The notes under the pieces were generated by a model. That model saw nothing but the letters and a program-made list of their open reading frames with translations. It made no database searches and was not told where the DNA came from. Shown piece after piece: positions 16,831 to 26,284 of a stretch of DNA of 64,000 nucleotides. Positions within the stretch are counted from its first letter, which is position 1. Each line of letters opens with the position of its first letter. Source of the stretch: Ignavibacteria bacterium (GTDB lineage: Bacteria; Bacteroidota; Ignavibacteria; Tepidaquicellales; Tepidaquicellaceae). Position numbers and translations under genes: made by a program. The stretch covers positions 186,001 through 250,000 of the forward strand of contig JADJMZ010000006.1 in the NCBI GenBank assembly GCA_016709315.1. The letters run 5' to 3'.

Positions 16831-19179
16831 ATGGGTAAAAATTTAGTTATAGTAGAATCCCCTTCGAAGGCAAAAACGATAAACAAATATCTGGGAAAAG
16901 ATTTTGTAGTAGAAGCAACAGTAGGGCACATAAAAGATCTTCCGAAGAGCAAGATGCATGTAGATTTAGAGAATGGATATACAGGCACTTTTCAGGTAAT
17001 ACCGGGCAAAGAAAAAATCATAGATAATTTAAGAAGAATTGCGAGTTCATCAGATACAGTGTATATAGCGACTGACCCTGACAGGGAAGGTGAAGCAATA
17101 GCTTCTGACATAGCTGATGAAGTTGTAATAGACAGGAAAAAAATCCGTAGAGTTCTTTTTAATGAAATCACAAAGACAGGAATCGTTAAGGCGATGGAAA
17201 ACTCCAGAAACGTTGATGAAAATCTTGTATCAGCTCAGATTGCAAGAAGAGTAATGGACAGGATTCTCGGATATAAAGTAAGTCCGTTTCTATGGAAGAC
17301 TTTTTATTTCGGATTATCCGCTGGAAGAGTTCAGTCTGTTGCTCTAAGAGTAATCTGCGACCGGGAAGATGAAATAGAAAAATTTATTGCAAAGGAATAC
17401 TGGTCAATCGAAGGATTGTTTTCCAAACCATCGGGAGATTCACGCGCATTCAAGGCGAAGCTTTACAAAATAAATGATGATATATTAAAGTTTGACGGTG
17501 AGAAACCTTGTCTTGAAAATATTGATCAGGCGCATAAGGTACTGCAGGAGCTAAAAGACAACAAATATAAAATCACTGATATACAGGTCAAAGAAGTAAA
17601 AAGAAATGCGCCCGCTCCGTTTACAACAAGCGTACTTCAGCAGACTGCATCTTCCAGGTTAGGATTTTCTCCGAAGAAAACAATGATGCTTGCACAGAAA
17701 CTTTATGAAGGAATAGAAGGGAGCAAGGAAGAAGGACTTGCGGGACTGATTACTTATATGAGAACTGATTCGACAAGGATTAGTGATGAAGCTGTGAATT
17801 CAGCAAGAGATTTTATCGGGAAGAATTACGGTAAAGAATATCTTCCGGATAAACCCAAAGTTTTTAAAGCAAAAGGCAAGAATACTCAGGATGCACACGA
17901 AGCTATAAGACCGACAGACATCAACAGAAGACCTGAAGATATGAAGAAGCTCGGTAAAGATCTGCATAACCTTTATGATCTTATCTGGAAAAGATTGGTC
18001 GCATCACAAATGTCGCAGGCAGTGCTGGATCAGAAAACTGTAATCATAAAAGCGCTTTCACCTAAAGGCGCAAAGAATATATATTTATTTAAAGCGACAG
18101 GAAGCGTGATGAAATTCAGCGGATTCCTGAAAGTATATGAAGACGTAAAGGAAGACACGACTGATAAACCTGATAATGCAGCAGAAGAAGAAGAATCTCT
18201 TACGCTTATTCCTGCTGATCTGAAAGCAGATGATATGCTTAAAGCTACAGGTTTGACAAAAGAGCAGCATTTTACAAATCCTCCTCCAAGATATACAGAA
18301 AGCAGTCTTATCAAACAGCTTGACAAACTCGGAATAGGAAGACCAAGTACATTTGCAACAATTGTCTCAACTGTAATAAACAGAATGTATGTCAATCTGA
18401 CTGAAAAAAAATTATATGCAACTGTACTCGGCAGGGCTGTAAATAAAATATTATCTGAGCATTTCAGAGATGTGATAAATGTAAATTTCACAGCGCAGAT
18501 GGAGGAAGAACTTGATACAATTGCTAATGGACAGAGCACATATACCAAAGTCCTGGATGATTTTTATCTGCCTTTTCAGAAAGATCTTTCAGAAGCTGAT
18601 GCTATTGCAGTCGAAATCAAAAAAGGGCTGATAGAACCGACAGATATAACCTGTCCTGAATGCGGAAATGAGACTGGCGCAAAAATGATAAAAAAATGGA
18701 GCCGTAACGGACAGTTCCTTTCGTGTGAGAAATTTCCGAAATGTAAAGGCGCACTGCCATTGGAACAGCATGATGAAAAAGAACTTGACACAGCTAAAAA
18801 AATGGTTTGTGATATTTGCGGAGCTCCGATGCAGTTAAAAGTAGGGAAGTACGGAAAGTTTTACGGATGTACAAATTACCCGAAATGCAAAGGCATAAAG
18901 CCGGTAACGCTTGGAATATCCTGCCCGAAATGTAAGCAGGGAGAAATTTTAATGAGAAAATCAAAAAGAGGCAGAGCATTTTACGGATGTACAAGATATC
19001 CTGAATGCGACTTCATTGCTAACAGTATGCCAGTAATTCAGGAGTGCAAGGAATGTAATAACGGTTATCTTGTAAAAAAGTCAACTAAAAAAGACGGTGA
19101 TTATCTTGAATGTCCTGAGTGTAAGACCAGATATGAAATAGAAGATGCGCCTAAAGTTGAAACAGGAGTATCAGATTAA
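16831..19179 (+). CDS. topA: DNA topoisomerase I (type IA)
   Basis: Relaxes negative supercoils by single-strand passage. The N-terminal TOPRIM domain starts MGKNLVIVESPSKAKTI, with the acidic DPDREGEAIA near residue 90. The active-site Tyr is in TYMRTDSTRIS near residue 309. After the core, from about residue 608, come four C-terminal zinc-ribbon-like repeats with CPEC/CDIC/CPKC/C..C pairs, each with a GCxxYPKC-type second half in the middle units. At 782 residues it is full length. It is probably transcribed with ybeY and smg. Confidence 0.97.
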   Translation: MGKNLVIVESPSKAKTINKYLGKDFVVEATVGHIKDLPKSKMHVDLENGYTGTFQVIPGKEKIIDNLRRIASSSDTVYIATDPDREGEAIASDIADEVVIDRKKIRRVLFNEITKTGIVKAMENSRNVDENLVSAQIARRVMDRILGYKVSPFLWKTFYFGLSAGRVQSVALRVICDREDEIEKFIAKEYWSIEGLFSKPSGDSRAFKAKLYKINDDILKFDGEKPCLENIDQAHKVLQELKDNKYKITDIQVKEVKRNAPAPFTTSVLQQTASSRLGFSPKKTMMLAQKLYEGIEGSKEEGLAGLITYMRTDSTRISDEAVNSARDFIGKNYGKEYLPDKPKVFKAKGKNTQDAHEAIRPTDINRRPEDMKKLGKDLHNLYDLIWKRLVASQMSQAVLDQKTVIIKALSPKGAKNIYLFKATGSVMKFSGFLKVYEDVKEDTTDKPDNAAEEEESLTLIPADLKADDMLKATGLTKEQHFTNPPPRYTESSLIKQLDKLGIGRPSTFATIVSTVINRMYVNLTEKKLYATVLGRAVNKILSEHFRDVINVNFTAQMEEELDTIANGQSTYTKVLDDFYLPFQKDLSEADAIAVEIKKGLIEPTDITCPECGNETGAKMIKKWSRNGQFLSCEKFPKCKGALPLEQHDEKELDTAKKMVCDICGAPMQLKVGKYGKFYGCTNYPKCKGIKPVTLGISCPKCKQGEILMRKSKRGRAFYGCTRYPECDFIANSMPVIQECKECNNGYLVKKSTKKDGDYLECPECKTRYEIEDAPKVETGVSD

Positions 19180-19206
19180 TAAAATTTCGAATAAAAATTT
19201 AATAAA

Positions 19207-20814
19207 ATGAAAAGAAGGGAATTTATAAAAACATCGGCTGCTACATGCTGCGGAGCAGTAATTGGCGCAGGATTTCTGGAAAGAGCTCTCGGTAATAATT
19301 CTTTTGATACTAATGTAAGCGAAGAAAGTCTTAGAAAATTTATCGCACTTGATGAATCTGATTTTAAAAGACTTGCTGACACAGCAATATTTCTTGCAAA
19401 TAAGAACTCGGCTTCTTATTCAGATATCAGGGTATGCAAATATAGAAATCAGAGCATAAACACAAGCGAAGAGAGAATTCAAAACATTTCAGATAGTGAA
19501 AATCTGGGATTCGGAGTCCGAGTGCTGATAAACGGATCATGGGGATTCGCTTCGAGTTCATTGGTTAATGAAAACGAAGTCATCAAAGTTACAAATCTTG
19601 CATGTGAAATTGCAAAAGCTAATTCAGTTTTACAAAAATTTCCTGTAGAGCTTGTTCCGGTTAATTCATACACAGACACATACAAAACTGAAATAAAAAT
19701 AAATCCATTCGATGTATCCATTACAGATAAAATCAACCTTCAGCTTAAATATAATAAAATTGCCAAATCAGCCGGAGCGGATTATGTTGATTCATACATG
19801 TGGTTTATCAATGAATGGAAATACTTTGCATCATCTCAAGGATCTTATATTGTACAGGACTTATACAGGATATGGGCAGGTACAGAGCCTACGGTTATAG
19901 ATAAGGAAAATGGAAATTATGAATCGCGTAAGGCGATTATAGCTCCTATGAGTATGGGATACGAATACTTTTCCGAGTTGCCGTTTGAAAAGGAAATTGA
20001 AACAGCAGTTGAAAATACAAAAATGAAATTGAAAGCTCCATCAGTTGTCCCCGGAAAGAAAGATATAATAATCCATGGAAATAATTTATATCTTACTATC
20101 CATGAATCCTGCGGACATCCTACGGAATTAGACAGAGCGCTTGGATATGAAGCAAATTACGCCGGAACAAGTTTTATGACATCTGAAAAATTAGGTAATC
20201 TGAAATACGGTTCGGAACTGATAAATTTAAAAGCTGACAGAACGCAGAAATACGGACTGGCAACACGCGGATATGATGATGACGGCGTTAAGACAACTGA
20301 ATTCCCGATAGTTGAGAACGGAGTTTTCGTTAATTATCAAACTACAAGGGAACAGGCAAAGAACATAGGTAACAAAGAATCTTTTGCCTGCGCTTATGCT
20401 GACAGCTGGTCGCATTTTCCAATTCAAAGGATGCCTAACATTTCACTTTTACCCGGAAAAGAAAAAAGATCGCTTGAAGATATGATCTCGGATACAGAAG
20501 ATGGTATTTTAATAATAGGCGATGGAAGCTGGAGTATAGATATGCAAAGATATAATTTTCAGTTTACAGGTCAGGAATTCTGGGAAATTAAAAACGGAAA
20601 GAAGACAACAATGGTAAATGATGTCGCTTATCAGGGGAATACAGTAGATTTCTGGAATTCATGTGATTCAATCTGTGACGAGAGTGAATATTATCTGGGG
20701 GGATCTTTATTCTGCGGAAAAGGTGAACCCGGACAGATATCTCCTGTAAGTCACGGGGCAGTACCGGCAAGGTTCAGACAGATAAATATTTTGAATACAA
20801 AATCTCAAATTTAA
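19207..20814 (+). CDS. tldD: TldD-type metalloprotease subunit with Tat-like signal
   Basis: The catalytic subunit of the TldD/TldE protease, known from microcin B17 maturation and CcdA degradation. The zinc motif HESCGH is at residues 299-304, within the family context HESCGHPTELDRALG. The N-terminus MKRREFIKTSAATCCG has an RRxFIK twin-arginine-like motif and a hydrophobic stretch, so this copy may be exported or be a surface form. Classic TldD is cytosolic. The partner TldE follows after six bases, implying one operon and a heterodimer. Confidence 0.93.
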   Translation: MKRREFIKTSAATCCGAVIGAGFLERALGNNSFDTNVSEESLRKFIALDESDFKRLADTAIFLANKNSASYSDIRVCKYRNQSINTSEERIQNISDSENLGFGVRVLINGSWGFASSSLVNENEVIKVTNLACEIAKANSVLQKFPVELVPVNSYTDTYKTEIKINPFDVSITDKINLQLKYNKIAKSAGADYVDSYMWFINEWKYFASSQGSYIVQDLYRIWAGTEPTVIDKENGNYESRKAIIAPMSMGYEYFSELPFEKEIETAVENTKMKLKAPSVVPGKKDIIIHGNNLYLTIHESCGHPTELDRALGYEANYAGTSFMTSEKLGNLKYGSELINLKADRTQKYGLATRGYDDDGVKTTEFPIVENGVFVNYQTTREQAKNIGNKESFACAYADSWSHFPIQRMPNISLLPGKEKRSLEDMISDTEDGILIIGDGSWSIDMQRYNFQFTGQEFWEIKNGKKTTMVNDVAYQGNTVDFWNSCDSICDESEYYLGGSLFCGKGEPGQISPVSHGAVPARFRQINILNTKSQI

Positions 20815-20819
20815 AATAA

Positions 20820-22157
20820 ATGATATTCAGCAAAGAAGAAGCCGGTAAAATCATAGAAAAAGTAATTTCTTTTTCAAAAGCCGATTCAGTAGAAGTAAAT
20901 TTATCCGGCGGGACATCCATGAACTTGAGATTCGCTGTAAATACAGTCTCAACATCAGGAGCTTCGGATTCTTTAGATGTTAATATTACTTCAAATATCG
21001 GAAAGAAATCGGGATCAGTAAGTTTAACTTCTATTGAGGACTCTGAAATTGAAAAAGCAGTAAGGAAGTCTGAAGAAATTGCAGGCTATTCTCCCGAGAA
21101 CGAAGAATTCATAGCGCCTCCGGGTAAACAATCAAACTATCTTGAAGTCAAAGAATTTTTTGAAGACACTGAAAAAATTAATCCTTCAGACATTTCGGAA
21201 AAAATATCATACACTTTAAAAAAAGCAGAGGATAAAAAATTAGTCTCCTCAGGATATTTTGAAAAGAATGCTGAATTTGTTTCTAATGGAAATTCAAACG
21301 GTTTATTCTCTTATCATAAAAGCACATCTTCGAAATTTTCTTCTACAATGAGAACCGAAGATTCAACCGGTTCAGGTAAGATTGACAGAATGTATGCTGA
21401 TATAAATCTTCTGAACATAAAAAAGTTTTCTGATAATGTTGCCGAACGGGCAATATTGTCTAAAGGACCTGTTAAGTGTGAAGCGGGAAAGTATGTAACA
21501 ATTTTAGACAATGCTGCGGTATGTGATATGTTAAATAACCTGCTTGGATATCTGAATAAGCGAAGTGCTGATGAAGGAAGAAGTTATTTTTCGGATAAAG
21601 ACAAAGGAAATAAAATCGGGCAGCAAATTGCTGATGTGAAAGTAGATATATTCTCTGATCCGCAATTTACTGATGCTCCTTCTACACCATTTACCAGAGA
21701 GGGAGTTCCCTTAACTAAAACAGAGTGGATATCAAAAGGTATTCTGAAAAATCTTTTTTCCAGCAGGTATTGGGCTGAAAAAACAAAAACTAAGTATATT
21801 CCTTATCCTTCAAATATTATTATGAAAGGAACTGATAAATCAGTAGAAGATCTTATCGCATCCACAGAAAAGGGGATTTACGTTTCAAGATTCTGGTATA
21901 TCAGACAAGTTGATCCGAGACAAATACTTCTGACCGGACTTACACGTGACGGAGTATTCCTTATTGAAAACGGAAAAATAAAATCTTCAGTCAATAATTT
22001 CAGATTTAATGAATCTCCTTTAAACGTGTTAAAACATGTGATCGATCTTTCTGCCTCAGAAAAAGTAGTAGGAAGTGAAACCTATGATGCCAAAATAGTT
22101 GTCCCGGCGCTTAAGATATCAGAATTCAATTTCTCTTCCGTTTCTGACGCAATTTAA
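20820..22157 (+). CDS. tldE: TldE/PmbA-type metalloprotease partner subunit
   Basis: The non-catalytic partner of the TldD/TldE heterodimer. It shares the overall fold but lacks an HExxxH zinc motif, as expected. C-terminal features such as DPQFTDAPSTPFTREGVPLTKTEWI and YPSNIIMKGTDKSVEDLI are typical of PmbA. It has no signal peptide, unlike its TldD neighbour, so either the Tat-like signal is not functional or the pair is separated. Confidence 0.92.
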   Translation: MIFSKEEAGKIIEKVISFSKADSVEVNLSGGTSMNLRFAVNTVSTSGASDSLDVNITSNIGKKSGSVSLTSIEDSEIEKAVRKSEEIAGYSPENEEFIAPPGKQSNYLEVKEFFEDTEKINPSDISEKISYTLKKAEDKKLVSSGYFEKNAEFVSNGNSNGLFSYHKSTSSKFSSTMRTEDSTGSGKIDRMYADINLLNIKKFSDNVAERAILSKGPVKCEAGKYVTILDNAAVCDMLNNLLGYLNKRSADEGRSYFSDKDKGNKIGQQIADVKVDIFSDPQFTDAPSTPFTREGVPLTKTEWISKGILKNLFSSRYWAEKTKTKYIPYPSNIIMKGTDKSVEDLIASTEKGIYVSRFWYIRQVDPRQILLTGLTRDGVFLIENGKIKSSVNNFRFNESPLNVLKHVIDLSASEKVVGSETYDAKIVVPALKISEFNFSSVSDAI

Positions 22158-22168
22158 CTTATAATTCT

Positions 22169-23116
22169 ATGCAGAAGACATTTGACGAATACTTAAGTGA
22201 ATTTATCGAGTATCTTAAAGTCAGCAGAAATTATTCCTTCCATACTCTTATTTCTTATAAAACAGATTTATCTCAGTTCGGCGCTTATATTGTTAAGAGC
22301 GGGCTTTGCAGAGAATCTAATTCTTTGCCGGAAATTCAAAACATATTTTTAGATTTCAGCAATATCGAACTAAATTTTCTGAAATCATACATAGCAGACC
22401 TTACCGACCCTGATTCAGGAAATAAAAGATATTCCAGAAAATCCGTATCGAGAAAAATTTCTGTTTTAAAATCCTTTTATAAATTTCTTATTAAGAAAAA
22501 ATATATTTCAAAGAACAATGCTTCATATCTTTTATTTCCTAAAACACTAAAACGGCTGCCTTCTTTTTTAAGTAAAAGAGAAATCGAAAATCTTTTAGGA
22601 GAAAAATATATTTCTGAAATAAGCATTTTAGATAAGGCAGTAATTGAACTTTTTTACAGTACAGGTTTAAGATTGTCCGAATTGATTAACCTAAAAATAC
22701 AGAATATTTATTTCAGTAACAGAACTCTGAAAGTTTTAGGAAAAGGATCGAAGGAAAGAATAGTTCCATTCGGGAAGAAAGCAGAACTTGCATTAATAAA
22801 TTATATTGGAATACGGGATATATGTAATACCGAAAAAACTGATATCTTTTTCCTGAGTAATTCAGGGAAAAAATTATATCCAATGCAGGTAAACAGATTA
22901 ATCAAAAAAAATCTTTCTATAGTAACAGATATTAAAAAGAAATCACCGCATGTCCTTCGACATACATTTGCTACACATCTTCTTGATAACGGGGCTGACA
23001 TCAGAGCTGTAAAGGATTTGCTCGGACATGAAAGTCTTTCTACAACTCAGATATATACTCATCTTACGCCTGAAAAATTAAAAAAGGTATATAAACAAGC
23101 TCATCCCCGCGCGTAA
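22169..23116 (+). CDS. xerD: Tyrosine recombinase of the XerC/XerD family
   Basis: Site-specific recombinase that probably resolves chromosome dimers at dif. It has an N-terminal SAM-like DNA-binding domain (residues 1-110) and a catalytic domain with Arg in STGLRLSEL, Lys in GKGSKER, the HVLRHTFATHLL box, GHESLSTTQIYTH with the final His, and the nucleophile Tyr in TQIYTH. Length 315 is normal. XerC and XerD cannot be separated from sequence alone. No integron attI or phage context is adjacent, so a housekeeping role is most likely. Confidence 0.92.
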   Translation: MQKTFDEYLSEFIEYLKVSRNYSFHTLISYKTDLSQFGAYIVKSGLCRESNSLPEIQNIFLDFSNIELNFLKSYIADLTDPDSGNKRYSRKSVSRKISVLKSFYKFLIKKKYISKNNASYLLFPKTLKRLPSFLSKREIENLLGEKYISEISILDKAVIELFYSTGLRLSELINLKIQNIYFSNRTLKVLGKGSKERIVPFGKKAELALINYIGIRDICNTEKTDIFFLSNSGKKLYPMQVNRLIKKNLSIVTDIKKKSPHVLRHTFATHLLDNGADIRAVKDLLGHESLSTTQIYTHLTPEKLKKVYKQAHPRA

Positions 23117-23207
23117 TTTGTTATCTTTATTTTCCTGAATTTATTTGCAGTTCTTAAATTATTGAACGAAAAAATAAAAATTGAATCATGGTGTGATAAA
23201 TTTTAAG

Positions 23208-23220
23208 TTGCTAATAACAA
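23208..23220 (+). promoter_or_regulatory. Operator-like 13-mer upstream of thioredoxin
   Basis: TTGCTAATAACAA, an imperfect palindrome with TTG/CAA ends, lies 73 bases upstream of the thioredoxin start. Its exact reverse complement lies upstream of the OsmC gene and an 11/13 match lies just upstream of the marR gene. Candidate MarR-family operator, by inference. Confidence 0.55.
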
Positions 23221-23293
23221 GTATATTTAATAAATTAATGCGAAACAGTTTCAGTAACATATTTAGCCATGAATTAAAAAATAAAACTATCAA

Positions 23294-23650
23294 ATGGAAC
23301 ATTTAACAGCTCAGACATTCAGGGAAAAGATATTCAATTTTGAAAAGGAAAAAGATTGGAAGTATGAAGGTGATAAACCATGCATAATAGATTTTTATGC
23401 GGATTGGTGCGGACCATGCAAAATAGTAGCTCCTTTACTTGATGAATTATCAGAAGAGTATTCCGGGAAAATTGATTTTTATAAAGTTGACACAGAAGCA
23501 GAACAGGAATTATCTTCAGTATTCGGAATAAGAAGCATTCCATCATTTCTATTTATTCCATTATCAGGAAAACCACAGATGGCAATGGGAGCATTGCCAA
23601 AGGAAAGTTTTAAACAGGCAATAACTGATGTTTTAACGATACCTGATTGA
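23294..23650 (+). CDS. trxA: Thioredoxin
   Basis: A small cytoplasmic disulfide reductase with the active site WCGPCK at residues 38-43 and the cis-Pro region RSIPSF. At 118 residues it is slightly longer than E. coli TrxA. The N-terminal FEKEKDWKYEGDKPCIIDFYADWCGPC arrangement is common in Bacteroidota. It is monocistronic, bounded downstream by a bidirectional terminator. A candidate operator shared with OsmC and MarR lies upstream, suggesting thiol-stress control. Confidence 0.93.
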   Translation: MEHLTAQTFREKIFNFEKEKDWKYEGDKPCIIDFYADWCGPCKIVAPLLDELSEEYSGKIDFYKVDTEAEQELSSVFGIRSIPSFLFIPLSGKPQMAMGALPKESFKQAITDVLTIPD

Positions 23651-23676
23651 AAATTAAATATTTGCAGTTTAAACTA

Positions 23677-23709
23677 AAAACCCCTTTTATCTCTGATAAC
23701 AGGGGTTTT
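23677..23709. terminator. Bidirectional terminator between convergent trxA and osmC
   Basis: Stem arms AAAACCCCT (23677-23685) and AGGGGTTTT (23701-23709) with a 15-base loop. There are T-rich flanks in both directions (TTTTATAG on +, TTTTTAG on -). It marks the single switch of transcription direction in the window. Confidence 0.85.
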
Positions 23710-23728
23710 ATAGTTTTATATCTTCTAA

Positions 23729-24133
23729 CTATTTAAATTCTCGAGAAATTGCAAACACTTCAACTTCGGGCGGATTATGAAGATGTTTCTTTACAGTACA
23801 TAAGTTAGCTGAATTAAGCAAAGCAGTTTTATACTTTTCAGGGAAATCTGAAGGAAGCTTAATATTAATACTGATCTTATCTATCAGGCGTATATCCTTA
23901 TTATAGTGCATTGATTGTACAATCTTAATTTTATCGGTCGGAATGTTCCGGCTATCGCAAAAAGATTTTACATATATACCTGTGCAAGTTCCTATAGAAG
24001 CGAGGAAAAGATCAAAAGGCGCAGGCGCAGAATTATTACCTCCGTCTTCTACCGGCTGATCAGTTTTTATTATACGATCTTTGTATCTTGCATTTACTTT
24101 TTTATTATCTTCGAAAAAAACTTCTAGTTCCAT
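23729..24133 (-). CDS. OsmC/Ohr-family peroxiredoxin-like protein
   Basis: Probably reduces organic hydroperoxides or handles other thiol-reactive compounds. The two family cysteines are present: Cys50 (IGTCTG) and Cys112 (NLCTVKKHL). The PFDLFLASIGTC helix is typical of the YhfA/OsmC-like subgroup. Length 134 is normal. An exact copy (inverted) of the thioredoxin-upstream 13-mer lies 42 bases before its start. It shares its direction with marR, 150 bases upstream. Confidence 0.9.
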   Translation of the reverse strand: MELEVFFEDNKKVNARYKDRIIKTDQPVEDGGNNSAPAPFDLFLASIGTCTGIYVKSFCDSRNIPTDKIKIVQSMHYNKDIRLIDKISINIKLPSDFPEKYKTALLNSANLCTVKKHLHNPPEVEVFAISREFK

Positions 24134-24174
24134 TTAATACTCCTTATTAATTTCCTTAAAATTAACAATAAAGG

Positions 24175-24187
24175 TTGTTATTAGCAA
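24175..24187 (-). promoter_or_regulatory. Operator-like 13-mer upstream of osmC
   Basis: TTGTTATTAGCAA on +, which is TTGCTAATAACAA on -. It is identical to the site at 23208-23220 and lies 42 bases upstream of the OsmC start. Candidate MarR-family operator, by inference. Confidence 0.55.
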
Positions 24188-24285
24188 TGAAAAACAAATA
24201 GATATATAAGTTAGCTAAAAAGGAAAAATATTGCTGTAACATGTCTCATATGTTCAAAACTAAAGAAATGCTAAGTATAAACAGA

Positions 24286-24705
24286 TTATTTATCAATTAT
24301 ACAATCGCTTATTTTGATTAGCGAACGCTTTAATGCTTTGATTTCATCTTCCGTCATTTTATTCATAATCATTCTTTCGCAATCCTCAAACATCTGATGT
24401 ATTTTAAGCTGAACAGAAAATCCCTTATCAGTTAAAGCAGCGCTGATTACTCTTTTGTCAGATTTATCTCTTGTTAATTTAAGATACCCGCCTTTTAGAA
24501 GTTTATCCGTTACTCTGCTTCCTCTTGAAATTGATAACCCCATTTTACGTGACAATAGACTACAAGGAATATCCGAACCCTGAACCATTGCCATGATACC
24601 CCGGAATTCTGCGGGAGATAATCCAAGTTCATTTCTGATATTTTCTTCTTTTGAAATACAAACAGATTTTAAGTGAAAAATCTGATCAATAATATTATAT
24701 CTCAT
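24286..24705 (-). CDS. MarR-family transcriptional regulator
   Basis: A 139-residue winged-helix repressor. The DNA-binding region spans about 34-95: SPAEFRGIMAMV, the recognition helix LSISRGSRVTDKLLKGGYL and the wing DKSDKRVISAALTDKG. Cys16 near the N-terminus and a second Cys near residue 48 are candidates for redox sensing in the manner of OhrR, though this is inference. A near-copy of the shared operator-like motif lies 13 bases before its start codon, consistent with autorepression. OsmC lies downstream and thioredoxin is divergent across the terminator. Confidence 0.9.
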   Translation of the reverse strand: MRYNIIDQIFHLKSVCISKEENIRNELGLSPAEFRGIMAMVQGSDIPCSLLSRKMGLSISRGSRVTDKLLKGGYLKLTRDKSDKRVISAALTDKGFSVQLKIHQMFEDCERMIMNKMTEDEIKALKRSLIKISDCIIDK

Positions 24706-24717
24706 ACAAATTATTGT

Positions 24718-24730
24718 TTGTTAATGACAA
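24718..24730. promoter_or_regulatory. Operator-like 13-mer upstream of marR
   Basis: TTGTTAATGACAA matches the osmC/trxA site at 11 of 13 positions and keeps the TTG/CAA palindromic ends. It lies 13 bases upstream of the marR start codon. Confidence 0.5.
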
Positions 24731-24897
24731 GTTATTTATTGTGAAATATAATAACAATATAAATGTGAAGGATTCTGATAATATGAAAGTTATATGTTAG
24801 GCTAAGCATGATAATAAGATTATTATGTAAGTATTGCATCCCTAAATACTTAATCAATTAAGCACCGGATTATTGTTTAGAATTGATCATTATCCTC

Positions 24898-25479
24898 TCA
24901 CGAAAAAATATAATAAACAATTATAATTCCGGAAGTTATTAAAAATGCCTGAAGCGATCTTCTTTCGGATTTTACGCCATCTTTTACATTAAGTGTGAGA
25001 TTAGAAGTTACTTCGGATGGTAGTTTGTTAATTGAAGGTAAAAATCTGTTTACGCATTTTTTATAAACTGAAAATATATCGCCGAATTTAGTCTGAAGAA
25101 ACTCTTCCTCTGCAAGTATTATACAGTAATACTGAAAAATGAAAAAACATAATGCGAAGAGTTGCAGATAAGGAAACAATGACATACTCATAATGCCAAT
25201 TCCTACATACAATAAAATATTTCCGATATACAGCGGATTTCTTACCACGGAATAAGGTCCCTGAGTAACAAGATATGTTCCTCCGACTCCTGAAGTTGTC
25301 CTGGTTTCACTTCCTGCAAAACTTACAGACCATATTCTTATCAACTCACCGGTTAATGCAATTAAAAATCCTGCAACAATGCTTGACAATGTTGGCTTCA
25401 TAAAAGCCAGCATTAATAAAACAAACGGAACAGGTACGTAGCTTCTGTATTTAAAAAATATTGTTCCTAAATATTTCAA
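24898..25479 (-). CDS. Isoprenylcysteine carboxyl methyltransferase-like membrane methyltransferase
   Basis: An integral membrane protein of 193 residues with about five TM helices. It carries the ICMT/PEMT-type motif GPYSVVRNPLYIGNIL followed by EEEFLQTKFGDIFSVYKK, which bind SAM and substrate in the family. Bacterial members methylate lipids or unknown small substrates, so the substrate is not inferable here. It is isolated between marR and the HAD phosphatase. Confidence 0.83.
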   Translation of the reverse strand: MKYLGTIFFKYRSYVPVPFVLLMLAFMKPTLSSIVAGFLIALTGELIRIWSVSFAGSETRTTSGVGGTYLVTQGPYSVVRNPLYIGNILLYVGIGIMSMSLFPYLQLFALCFFIFQYYCIILAEEEFLQTKFGDIFSVYKKCVNRFLPSINKLPSEVTSNLTLNVKDGVKSERRSLQAFLITSGIIIVYYIFS

Positions 25480-25552
25480 GTATCATTAAAATGATTAAAT
25501 TAGTAAATGTAAATTCCAAAAATATTAATTACCTGCTGAAAAACTATTAAAT

Positions 25553-26284
25553 TTAACCCCCCATGAAAATGTCTTTTCTTCTTATAGATGATTCCCGCCT
25601 CTGTTTAATAGTGTTTGTCCCGATTAGTTTAATCAACTTATTTTTTACATCACTAAAGTTATTGTAATCATAATAAGTTATGTTGTTTTTCCAGCAGTAT
25701 GATGCAAGTTTACCCTTTGCAAACACTACATCAGCGTAATTGCTTACACAGTAATCAGAAACTCCATCTCCTATGTAAACAGAAACTTCGTTCTCAAGAT
25801 CATTTGTATTATTAATAAGTAAATTCCTTTTACAGGTATCACAAAATCTGCAGTATTCGTCTGTAAATTTATAACTGCAACTTATCTTTTTATTTTTATC
25901 ATCCCACATTAAAGAAGAGGAATAATAATTTAAATCAATATTTTCTCTTTTTAATATGTAATTGATGTAATAATCAAGTCCGCTGCTAAGAATTGTTAAT
26001 TTTATTTCTCTTTCATTGCAAAAAAAAATAAAATCTCTGAAGTATTCATCAATAGCTTCATCGTCAAGATATGAATTAAATTTATCAAAAGAAAAATCCT
26101 CAACAAGCGCCAGATGTCTTTCGTTAACTTCCCTTGTGCTGATTTTACCTGATTGAAAATCTTCACAAAGTTTATTAAGACTAATTTTATCCTTAATAAA
26201 ATTCCCCAGGGAATTTAACCATACATCATTTTTCATAATTGTTCCGTCAAAATCACTGTAAATTTTAAGCGAGTATTTTTTCAT
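25553..26284 (-). CDS. HAD-superfamily phosphatase, MtnX/SerB-like
   Basis: A haloacid dehalogenase phosphatase. Motif I is SDFDGTIMKNDVW at residues 9-21, motif II is LTILSSGLDYY, and the late motif YIGDGVSDYCVSNYADVVFAKGK is strongly reminiscent of the methionine-salvage phosphatase MtnX. There is a possible metal-binding CRFCDTCKR insert. I chose the ATG at 26284 because the upstream in-frame ATG at 26305 lies deeper inside smc. Even so the two overlap by 20 bases, suggesting coupling. No other methionine-salvage gene is present, so the substrate is uncertain. Confidence 0.85.
   Translation of the reverse strand: MKKYSLKIYSDFDGTIMKNDVWLNSLGNFIKDKISLNKLCEDFQSGKISTREVNERHLALVEDFSFDKFNSYLDDEAIDEYFRDFIFFCNEREIKLTILSSGLDYYINYILKRENIDLNYYSSSLMWDDKNKKISCSYKFTDEYCRFCDTCKRNLLINNTNDLENEVSVYIGDGVSDYCVSNYADVVFAKGKLASYCWKNNITYYDYNNFSDVKNKLIKLIGTNTIKQRRESSIRRKDIFMGG

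Noticed and set aside
18030..18548. 172-residue antisense frame inside topA
   Set aside because: Low-complexity Ser/Phe composition mirrors the coding strand; topA is unambiguous there.
22169..23116. Xer-type recombinase as an integron integrase for the 46-64 kb array
   Set aside because: It has normal XerC/D length and no IntI-specific insertion that I can see, and it lies more than 20 kb away on the other strand in a housekeeping context.
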